Below, piece after piece: positions 52,901 to 62,000 of a stretch of DNA of 62,000 bases (position 1 is its first letter; each line of letters begins with the position of its first letter). The translations under genes were made by a program, and so were the position numbers. A model generated the notes under the pieces. The model had not been told where the DNA came from, searched no databases, and was given only the letters and a program-made list of their open reading frames with translations. This DNA comes from Tubiluchus corallicola (Eukaryota > Priapulida > Priapulimorpha > Priapulimorphida > Tubiluchidae): contig JAQGDQ010000070.1 in assembly GCA_030141605.1 (NCBI GenBank), positions 1 to 62,000 on the forward strand, given 5' to 3'.

Positions 52901-55900
52901 TACCATTAAAATGGCTGCGTCTAACGGTCATCGCGGGAGTTTAAATTTACATGTTTTATATAGCGTGACTGCCGATTGAAGTCCTTGTATGTAAAAAGGC
53001 AGCATGTAAGTGATATAAAATTTCAAGACGAATTTCTTAAGCTTCATATTGTTGGAGGGTTTTCTTGTGCTTTAACTCACTGCTTACTACTGCTTCCAAC
53101 TTTCCCAACAACTCAAGTCCTTTTACCTCATGCATGCCGTTTTTTTCAGTAGAAAAAGCTATAATAACAACGTGTCAGAGACAGATACCCGTCTGTCACA
53201 TGAAAACGAAAAAATGTAACAAGTGGGTAATAAATCGGCCAGGAGGAAACAAGGTTTTATCTGTACCATAGTTGGATCATAAAAGCTAGGTGTCACCAAA
53301 GAGAGCCTAAAGGCATGTAACAATGTACAAACTTTAAGAAAACTAGGCTCGGTGATATAGACTATAAGAGTACAAACCAGTAACTAAAAAGCTTAGCACA
53401 TATCCCACATAGTTGTTGGCATTTTGTACTACTATTACAACGCTTACAGATACAGAGATATCGAATAATACCGCATATACCATAATGAAAAAGTATCACA
53501 TTTTTTCAAAAGGTTATGTTGTTTTCAATTCAATTCAATTTTATTTGCTCAAATATACAATAATGTACATTAGTACATTGGCGAAACACTTGGTACAATC
53601 CACACATGTGAAATAATACATACATATAAAATTAATTCACATAAGTTTTGTGCGAAAAGTTGTTTTTATAGACAGTGATTGTAATAATTACAGTATTAAC
53701 ATTTTTTTGGTATATTGTATATTGAAAATGGTTAAGTTAGCTACCTCATAAAAAAGTTAACTACCTTATTTATAAAAGCAGTATGATCTGGCACATATCA
53801 ATATGTGGTTCATCTCTTTGAGGGTTACTGTATACATCAAAATGTGTTTGAATTTGTGAAGAGAAAAAGAAATATGCGGTAACTCACTTTCACCTTTTCA
53901 AAACATCGCTTACTTGTGAAAATAAGTCTTACATAAAATAGAATTTTTCACGGTTCATGTCTTTTTAATCGAATGTCAAAGTGAAGTAAAGGGTTACGAA
54001 GGAAAGTCAAATGAACCGAGATAATCTAAAAACATTCCTCCCTGGAGGGCGGAAACTTGACAATATTTTTCCAAGCGCAGACAAAAGGGGACAGCTTGAC
54101 TCACTCGGCAAACAGCACGCACAAGCGCACGCAGTGTGTGATTTACCAAGACCTTGATTCGAAGGAATGCTGTCCTGGCTTAAAATTGAAATGCAGAGGA
54201 AGAGTAAGTGTTGAAAATGAAATTTACCCACTCAAGGCGTGACCACACACATTTTGATAATCTTGTACAATGCATAGTTCTTTCGTCATGGGATACCATA
54301 CTTGTTTTGAAATTTCAAATCTAATTATGATTTGTCTGATGAGTTTATACAATGTAAAACAGATTATATGATTACAGACTAGTTATTACAGCACAACTGA
54401 TACAGTTCAACACTCACTGACAGAGTTTCCGTAATGTAGCTGGTTGTGGCAAGACTGGAATCTAACTATTTATTAAGGATAATCTGCTAAGATGAGCAAC
54501 TGAACACGTAGAGGTGTCTTTGCATGATGGGATTTGGATTCATCCTCCTTCAATCAGACGAGTAACTAGCAGATGGTTTTCTCGGTGGTCATCCAACTAC
54601 ATACTGACCTGGCTCATTGCTGCTTAACTTCTGTTATTCTGGCGCTTGAAGATTTTTATTTAAGAAACTAATAGTACAGATACAGCAATATCTTATTCAA
54701 AGATACACAATGTACAAATAACTCAGATAACAGCAGTTATAACCTTAAAAAAGATATAGCCTAATAATAAATTATAATGAGTAGCATAAATGATTATAAA
54801 CCACTAAACTATGTAACACTGAACACTGATTATACGCACAAATTGCACAACATACATGCATAATATCAAGTTTCATGTATAGGCACTATTGTAACTGTTA
54901 TGGACTACTATAACTGTTATGTGACATTCGCAGTGCCATAAATAAGTAAATCAAGAAGACATTAGTTACAGGCCACTAAAACATTCAAGTCATGCTTATT
55001 AATCGCACTGCGGTCGCTATTATTCGTCTTTCATACATTTACTTCTGCAGTCTACAGACACTTATAAATGAACATGATTACAATATTTCATTATTGTCCA
55101 TGCAGTTATTTGAGGGTACATGTGCATGTATAAGCACCAATAAGTTTTCCCATTCATCAAAGAACAGGTTTTCCGGACCAACGACACCCACAGAGAAAGA
55201 GAGAGAAGCAGGGACCAAAGCAATAAAAATTCCTCCCAGAAAGTGAAATTACCTGACCAGAAAAGAAAAGATCTATTCACTCTGGTTGGCCTAAAAACCC
55301 GAAATGCTGGGAGCAATCAAATTATTATCATGCGCGCGAAATTATGCGTGCGTAACACGAGCATGGTCCGCAGATTATAAAAAAAACTGAATTCATACCT
55401 CGAGCAACAATCAGTCTTGGAAATATCATTTATTCTGGAGACAAATTACAGGTTACCGGCACCGACGGAATGTTGTCTGAGGTCCTTATGTAGGAAAATT
55501 TGAAATGAAAATTTATGAGGGGGCAGTAAATTGCTTGCTGATTCGCCTGGGCCATTATGCAACGCGTGACCGTGAATAAACTGACAAATTTACATGGAAC
55601 CAGACATTTGGGCGGAGGACGCCGAAGACGTCTTAGAACAGACACATCGAAAGGCTAACAATTGCCACAATTTAATTCCGCCGAGTATTCGATCACGCTA
55701 ATTAAATTAAGTGATTAAAGAGCACATCAAATGTCAATAACACGTTTAGGCACTGTGATGTCTAACGTCATGGCTGATGGCTCCTCATCTAGTACACTCA
55801 TAAATATTACTATCAAAGGCATTTATAATGCTGTAATAACAGTAATAATGTTGAACATGCCATTGATGCCCTTAATAGATATTTTATCAGTGTTATATTG

Positions 55901-57072
55901 CGCCAGCCAAGGTTTTCTTAACAAAATCCATTTTAACAATGGCCATCAAAGAAAGGTGAGATGTACCTTTTCAGCCAACGCGCTAACAGCAACACGAACA
56001 TCGTATTGAAAACAAATCTGTTAGCTAGAGGTCCGAAAAAACTAACATCTTCGTCAGCATAATGTTGATTCGGGGCCAGCAGAAAGGTCACTTAATCAGC
56101 CAATCAGACAAGGGCATGGTGAAAAGGCAAACATCACTGATGATAATGCCATCATGAAGTGTAAAGTGAATTTTGTCTTTAAACAGAACAATGATCTGTG
56201 AAGGTCTTCATCATTTGGAAACTTGCAGCACTCTAAGGCCTTCTCAAACACTCTACAAACTCATTTGCAGGAGCAGGTTTTGCCTTTAGACATTGGTCAT
56301 TAATTAACCCGGGTCATTCTCCCATTAATGGCTTCTCTCAAAATGTGAGAGATGTGTATTAAGTATGTGAAACACAATTCCAAATGATCTTTACGCATCA
56401 TGAAAATCAAAAATGTTAACTCCAAAGGAGCTAATAATGGAAGTCATAAATTATGTTTTTGTTATTAATATGATATAGGCTAAGTTGTTGTTGGCTGAGA
56501 TTATACAGAGGAACTTAACTGATGTAACCACATGAGATGTTGTAGTTAGTAGAACTTATCGTTATTTTTGTATTATAGTATGAGGATAGCAGAAGTTAAT
56601 CTAAATAAGCTAAAGCTTCTACAAGTACAAAAATGACTAATTGTGCTGATATATTCTCTCAAATGTGTACCTTCCCTTTAAATAAGTGTTCTACACAGTA
56701 TTTTTCCAACAGGAATAAAAAGGGCTTCGAATAATTTCATACTGTTTAATGATTTGCGAATATTTGACCCGCTGGTTTTAATTATGCAGGTGTTCTCTAT
56801 AGTTCTCTATAAATCCTTCACATTCTTGAGTGAAAGCTGTCTGCTGCCTAATTTTGTAAAACAATTCGAAGCAAATCAATTCAACAAATTAACAGAAAAT
56901 AGTGTTGCTGGCAAAATCCATTTATTGCATCTAAAATGAGAAAACATCCCGGCAATGTTTGTTTGTTTTTGCAACAGTGCATTTACATTAAATTTATATT
57001 TCAAATTATGGAGTGTTATGTCACTTTATATAACAATTAATAATGCACACAATCATAACTTTTTCTATCTTC
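46961..57072. other. Upstream of the first placed CCDC88 exon; no gene recognised
   Basis: The missing 5' HOOK exons should lie here or beyond the window, but I found no frame with the expected family residues next to splice sites. A GC-richer patch at about 47340-47480, another at about 50370-50470 and an RFX-like site near 51022 are the only hints of promoter-like DNA. Otherwise AT-rich with dispersed repeats. Confidence 0.5.
52836..53077 (+). mobile_element. Dispersed ~240-bp repeat, copy 2
   Basis: Partner of 26527-26762 in the same orientation, located upstream of the placed CCDC88 exons. Confidence 0.75.
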
Positions 57073-58086
57073 CTAATGTCCCAACTTTAGACTTCCAAAC
57101 ACTCTTTTGAGCACTTTCCACATCATGCTCTCTTTGTAATGGAAGCATATGCCATTTGTCATGTCCAATGCAAAATTCTTACTGTTACACGTCTCTTGGC
57201 AAAAGTGGTTAAATTTTACTGTCCACTCAGATGTAAAGGCCTTGCATCCACATGTATGTTTTCCACCTTTGCAGGGACAAGCATAAAAACAACTGATGTT
57301 TTTTGATTCTTGAGTCATTTCACCATCTCCGCAGACAGAGCCATTTGGCTCACAGTGTCTTGTTTTTTTGCATTGGCCAAAATTTGTATCACAATTTCTT
57401 TTTACAAACGCAGCCATGTTCGATTTAGACTCTTGAGTAGAAAGCTTATAGGCATCCTGGAATTTCCATTTGCTCCATAAACCAAAGCTTTGTGCAGACA
57501 TTTCCTCTAATTTAGGTGACACAGCAGGATTTGCTACTGTTGTTAAAGACTGGGATGGTGTAGTTCCTGATAGTGTTGCTGACTGAGGTAATATAGTAGA
57601 TACTGTTGATGAGGTTACCGGCTGAAGCGTTGTAGTAGTTGAACTTGTTGATGCCTGAGTTGATGTAGTAGAGCTTGCTGACTTTGATGAAGTCTGAATT
57701 ATTGTAGTGTGGATTCTTGGCGTTGCTACTGACAAAGACGACATTGTAGGACTTGTTGATGTTACTGTTGTGGTCTTAGACTTTAACTTATCATACTGAG
57801 ATATTGTTGACATTGTTGTTGACTGAGATGAAGTAGTAGGACAATCTTTCTCGTCAGAACCATCCGGACAATCTGTGATACCATCACATCTAAACCTTCC
57901 AGGAACACAAGTAACTGCTACACGTTTATTGATACAAGTAAATTCATTTAGGCCACAAGTCATCAGTCCATACGAGTCTTTTACAGTAAGCCCAATAACG
58001 ATAATAAAAATCACAGTTTTCTTTAAAAAATGCATAAAACAAGACAACATGCACACGTAATCAGCATTTTGATGAAGAAAAAGCAT
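57073..58086 (-). CDS. Secreted LDLa / mucin-like / Cys-rich protein, intronless
   Basis: 337 aa from the outer ATG (58086). The inner ATG at 58035 (residue 18) gives a textbook signal peptide, MHFLKKTVIFIIVIGLTVKD, and is the more likely start. An LDL-receptor class A domain follows: six cysteines from CGLNEFTC to CDGITDCPDGSDEKDC, with the acidic calcium-binding residues intact. Then comes about 110 residues of Ser/Thr-rich, probably O-glycosylated sequence. The C-terminal ~140 residues hold 12 cysteines, including CPCKGGKHTCGCK and HFCQETC, and I do not recognise the family. No transmembrane segment or GPI-type tail is seen, so secretion is inferred. It is on the same strand as CCDC88, 10 kb upstream of the first placed exon, and may be nested in its first intron. 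The absence of introns suggests an old retrocopy or a compact lineage-specific gene. Confidence 0.85.
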   Translation of the reverse strand: MLFLHQNADYVCMLSCFMHFLKKTVIFIIVIGLTVKDSYGLMTCGLNEFTCINKRVAVTCVPGRFRCDGITDCPDGSDEKDCPTTSSQSTTMSTISQYDKLKSKTTTVTSTSPTMSSLSVATPRIHTTIIQTSSKSASSTTSTQASTSSTTTTLQPVTSSTVSTILPQSATLSGTTPSQSLTTVANPAVSPKLEEMSAQSFGLWSKWKFQDAYKLSTQESKSNMAAFVKRNCDTNFGQCKKTRHCEPNGSVCGDGEMTQESKNISCFYACPCKGGKHTCGCKAFTSEWTVKFNHFCQETCNSKNFALDMTNGICFHYKESMMWKVLKRVFGSLKLGH

Positions 58087-58174
58087 GTTAACGTCTCTCT
58101 GTCGCGTAAGTTGTGTAGTTATTTCAGGAACAGTATTTTGGGGATATAGTTTTTTTGCAATACGTCATGTCGTG

Positions 58175-58182
58175 TGACGTCA
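58175..58182. promoter_or_regulatory. Palindromic CRE (TGACGTCA), proximal
   Basis: Perfect CREB/ATF palindrome about 90 bp upstream of the outer ATG of the LDLa gene. Flanked by related half-sites TACGTCAT (58161-58168) and ATGACGTT (58192-58199). Confidence 0.5.
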
Positions 58183-58282
58183 CATACCTTTATGACGTTG
58201 CGGCAAAAGGCACAACACAGTAATAGTGAAAATCTTATGTAGAATGCGGCTCAACCATTCGCTATAGTCAGATGATAATGGA

Positions 58283-58290
58283 TGACGTCA
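58283..58290. promoter_or_regulatory. Palindromic CRE (TGACGTCA), distal
   Basis: Second perfect CREB/ATF palindrome, about 108 bp further upstream of the LDLa gene. Two exact 8-mers this close in AT-rich DNA are unlikely by chance. Confidence 0.5.
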
Positions 58291-59342
58291 CTGTGGTATC
58301 TAGATAATTAGTTGTTTATATTTTTCCATCAAACGAGTCAGGCGGACCTGTTCAGGACTGTTGGCCTCGGCCTTCGTTCACTATTTATCACATTTCTGTC
58401 ACACAATGAGTACAGCTACGTATATTATATTAAAATGAGCAGCATACACGAAAACTAAGACGTAATAAAGCCATAATTACTAGAAAAAGAAACATTTTAT
58501 GGCAAATAATTTAAAACACATAAATTTAAATGAACATTTTTCGATATAAAATTAGCGGTTTTGCTATAAGCTTTGTGTGCAATGAATTGGATACTCGTTT
58601 TTTTATCACAGCAATCGTTAATTAGACAACTCAAAAAATTATTGTTTGTATAAGTCTACAATACAGATTTTCAATCAGTTTAAATTGCTCAAGTTTTTTA
58701 AAACAATTATTGCATAAATGAGTGTTAAGTGGTAATGCAGTATTGACAATTGATTTGTATCATAAAACATCTGTGCGCTTTGCTGATGTCACTGTTTTTT
58801 ACGATGATGAAAATGAATGTTACTGATAACAATGAAGATGATACAAAGACTGGGTAAGGCTCTCAGGAAAATGTGTTTTAATATTGCTACACATAAGACT
58901 GTGTGTAGCAATACTGCAATATTAAGTGTATTTATACACCTTATCTGTACATATTTTATCAGTTCTCTGCGAACCGACAAAGCTCTAGTGCAAGATCACC
59001 TTCTTTGTAAAACAATTGCAGATTTTCAATCAGTTCAACTCCGAAGTTTAAATTGACCCTTATCGCCACCAAGAAATGGGACAAGGCGCCAGCACAACAC
59101 GCAAAGCAAGCAAGTCTAAGAGCTGATTTCAGGTTGGCATTGTCACTTTTTGAATAGTTTTTAGCCTTCCTGGTGATAAAGATGTTTACTCACAACAAAA
59201 ATCTCTTGCGGTGGTTCAGCAGCGGCTGACACACAAAGAAATCATACGCATGAGGAAGGCGAGTTATTCATTTTGATTTCTAACGTCAAATGTGCAGCAG
59301 AAACAGCGAAATCTGGCTTAGTGTTGAGAACGCAGGGGGTGG
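58291..59342. other. Upstream of the LDLa gene; nothing further recognised
   Basis: AT-rich DNA without a supported coding frame. Confidence 0.4.
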
Positions 59343-59379
59343 GAGAGAGAGAGAGACATGGGTGGTAGAGAGGGGGTGG

Positions 59380-59406
<27 letters not shown>
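59343..59406. repeat. (GA)n-rich tract
   Basis: Purine microsatellite with ggggtggg interruptions, repeated twice. Confidence 0.9.
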
Positions 59407-59412
<6 letters not shown>

Positions 59413-59746
59413 TTTGATTAGATTTGTCGTTTACTCCAAACATATTAACAAAATAGTAATGTAACACAACTACACAATATTTACACATAAAAGCCACGTG
59501 GCTCTGCCTGACAGTGAAGTGAGTGAGTTATAAATTCTTATACAGCCATGTACGCCAATACTTTTCTGTAGTAACAGACGCATGCATAGTAGCATTTTGT
59601 CTTACTTATTACTACTATACAAATTACATTTGTGATATTTGGCATTCTGTTTAGAAGACTGTATGCGCTTCTATGCATTACATCAAAGAACAACACGTTT
59701 AGTACAGCGGGCATCTATATAGCACTGTAATCGTAAGGATAATTAA

Positions 59747-60345
59747 AGGAAGACAGGATGATTTTTCATATACTACTCAATTTTCAAGTTCGACAAAAAG
59801 TATACATTTTAACACGATTAATACTGCAAAAGCGTTTCTGATAATTAAATAATAGATTAAAATCTTAATTAACGCCGGGCAAGCCCAACTATTGATGACA
59901 TCACAAACTAACAATTTTCAACAGCAAAAATGTTCCACGAGCATGTTGCGCGTAATTGCGAAAACGAAAATTGAAGTGCAGTGCTACTGTAAGATATTCA
60001 GTGTGCTGTACTAAAACTATGCAAGTTTTAAGATAAAATTTCAAATTTCAAATTTACAGCTATGCTTACGCAACGTGTGTAGTTCGCCAGAAACTAAATT
60101 GAGAAGTACAGCACCTGTTTTTGGTGCAATGCGTTTCGGAAATGCAGGCGCTAGTGCCCGTCTAGTTAGCGAATGGCGAAATGCATGTAACAGCGAAGAA
60201 CTAGCGACGCGAACGTGAAATTGCTTTTTGTGGTATTGATTCTTTCACGTAAGTCATTTTTGAAAAAAAATAGTATGTTACCTTCCAATATTTTAAGGAG
60301 TTGATTGTTTTGACCTACAGGTTAAGATCGGGTCCGGTTTTGCTT
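59747..60345 (-). mobile_element. Dispersed ~590-bp repeat, copy 2 (inverted)
   Basis: Same family as 21385-21972, in the opposite orientation. Indels account for the length difference. Confidence 0.82.
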
Positions 60346-60648
60346 AAACAGTTTTCTCATACTTTTACTGTAATGATGAAAAGTTACGACAAAAAGAGAT
60401 AAATAACCGTTTTTTAACGACTGCAGGACAATATTTAAATTTCCTTATGTTTGCACGGCAACAAAAAAAGAGACCTTTGTCGGTTTATGTCCTTATCATC
60501 CCTATTATCCCAGGTAATTATATGTCCGAAATATTTTCCCTGTTCACACGGTAACACAAGTTCTATATGTATAACAAGAGAACCAAACTAGAAACGAGAC
60601 ATTAACAGTGACTAGTTTAGTTTGGCTTAGTTTTAGATAGATATATAG

Positions 60649-60666
60649 ACAGAGAGAGAGGTAGAG

Positions 60667-60724
<58 letters not shown>

Positions 60725-60775
60725 GGGAGGGAGGGAGAGAGAGGGAAGGAGGGAGAGGGGGGGGGGCGGCGGAGA
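60649..60775. repeat. (GA)n / G-rich purine tract
   Basis: A long uninterrupted GA run followed by gggagg units and a run of G. Low complexity; the Ser/Leu/Pro-rich frames it creates on the other strand are not genes. Confidence 0.95.
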
Positions 60776-61894
60776 GAAGCTTGTAAAAAATAATAATTTA
60801 TCACTGTTTACAGAGAATCGGTAGCCAACTGGAGCACTATTGTTATGCACGACCTTGACTACAAAGCCGGAAACACAGAGAATATAGGAAATTGGCAGTA
60901 ACAGGACATCACCATAGACTGATCTTGCTACAAATGCACCTGATCATATTTGCACAATACTCAATCGAGTACATACAGTTGTAATTCGCTAAATATGCAC
61001 GGTTAAATAAATTAAGAACACTACAAGAGCTCTGCGCCACAAGTCCTTCGACAAGATGCTAGAATTTAAGTGTTAATGAGAAAAAACGGCCCTAACATAG
61101 TGCATAGCCTATTCAGCTATCTTGACATTGCATACGCATTTCTGTTTTCTACTTCTTTAAAGCTGCTTACGTTTATTTCGTTTTGCATAAAAACTGAAAG
61201 CCATTTAATGCTTTTTTACCACATACATAGGAAATGCAGAACGTTCATGTGTGCCTATTACATCCACGTACTCAATACCCATAGACCAGTTTTACTTGTT
61301 GCACAAAAGGCAGCTCAGAAAAAAGTCCAGCAACTAGACACGCCAGATAGTCTAGATGAGTCATCGCGAGTAAACCTGCTCAGAGATTAAATTAGCGCGC
61401 ATGCTGATCTGACGAAAACTCAATCTGAACTATCTGACATTTATACAGGAAATACTTATAAAATACTTGCGTGGGTACAGCCATTCAATGTTTCTATTAC
61501 TTTGTGCACCTGTCCCGTCTTGTTGTGCAATTTAAAAATGCTCAACAGGTTCGCTTTGTTGGAGGTTTCGTACACTTTCCACGCTCAAAACGTTTCCAGA
61601 ATGATAATGAGACTCTGCCAACGATGCAAGGATGTGATGTACATATGCAAGCCTAATTTTGATCCATCTTAAGTCAATAGCATACATTTTTACTTTATTT
61701 AACGGAGTTATAAGCAGCAACACATGTATAGCAACTTTGGATTTTGATTTTTTTGACAGGAATGGGTTGTATGCCATACTAACACATCTTACTCTCACTT
61801 AATTGTATATATTCACATTTCTTACTAATCTTGTTAATTAATGTGATTTTGCTTGATGATCTGTTTGTTTATTTGACGTGATTGTACCAAAAGT

Positions 61895-61897
<3 letters not shown>
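60776..61897. other. No gene recognised
   Basis: Contains a + strand frame ending at 61390 with a polar, coding-like last ~20 residues (QQLDTPDSLDESSRVNLLRD). There is no start or homology to support it. Confidence 0.3.

Positions 61898-61927
<30 letters not shown>
61898..61927. repeat. (AT)n microsatellite at the window end
   Basis: AT dinucleotide run, followed by tgagatataaattatatctca, an inverted repeat, and further AT runs to the window end. Confidence 0.9.
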
Positions 61928-61930
<3 letters not shown>

Positions 61931-62000
61931 AGATATAAATTATATCTCACAGTGTACACATTATATATATATAATACAATGTATATATATACCAATATAT

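Noticed and set aside
55247-55330. Donor-like cag/gtaatt on the - strand with an open frame, tested as the missing HOOK exon
   Set aside because: The encoded residues do not resemble the HOOK domain in any frame.
59343-59406. Regular short repeats tested as CRISPR-like
   Set aside because: Simple GA microsatellite without unique spacers, in animal DNA.
60544-60850. Ser/Leu/Pro-rich - strand frames
   Set aside because: Produced by the (GA)n tract; low complexity only.
61070-61390. 106-codon + strand frame with a coding-like end
   Set aside because: Most of it looks like random AT-rich sequence. Only the last ~20 residues look polar and protein-like. Noted but not called.

Overview
The window is metazoan nuclear DNA: AT-rich, intron-rich, full of microsatellites and dispersed repeats, and without bacterial-type operons. 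Gene content and structure suggest an invertebrate, but the sequence does not let me name the species.

Region 1 (1-13,1xx, + strand) is a tandem array of five intact, coding-intronless class A (rhodopsin-like) GPCR genes, called R1-R5 here (starts at 1125, 3347, 5663, 8768 and 11466; 335-337 aa each). A broken sixth copy sits at 7045-7263. Each intact gene has the same promoter layout: a TATA-like box 119-121 bp before the chosen ATG. The spacers are themselves duplicated in a mosaic pattern, so the array grew by unequal exchange of blocks. The receptors share an unusual motif set (DRF in place of DRY, CYFP in place of CWxP, no TM5 proline, intact NPIIY), and R3 carries NRF.

Region 2 (about 13,900-46,960, - strand, convergent with the array) is a large multi-exon gene that I identify as CCDC88 (girdin/Daple/HkRP family). 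I could place 21 consecutive exons whose reading phases all agree. They give about 1,335 codons: the end of the HOOK domain, a very long coiled coil, a short polybasic block and the start of a Ser-rich tail. The first HOOK exon(s) were not found and must lie upstream of 46,960, in an intron reaching toward or beyond the end of the window. One or two phase-compatible candidates for the C-terminal end lie next to the GPCR array.

Region 3 (47-62 kb) has mostly no recognisable coding sequence. The exception is one intronless - strand gene (57,073-58,035/58,086) for a secreted protein with an LDL-receptor class A domain, a Ser/Thr-rich mucin-like stretch and a cysteine-rich C-terminal domain that I do not recognise. 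Its upstream region has two perfect palindromic CRE sites. It lies on the same strand as CCDC88 and may be nested in the first CCDC88 intron.

Dispersed repeats include a ~590-bp family present twice in opposite orientation (21.4 kb and 59.8 kb), a ~240-bp family present twice (26.5 kb and 52.8 kb), a fold-back element at 27.0 kb, and a 293-bp direct repeat on either side of a HOOK-domain exon. I saw no CRISPR array, rRNA, tRNA or convincing autonomous transposon ORF.
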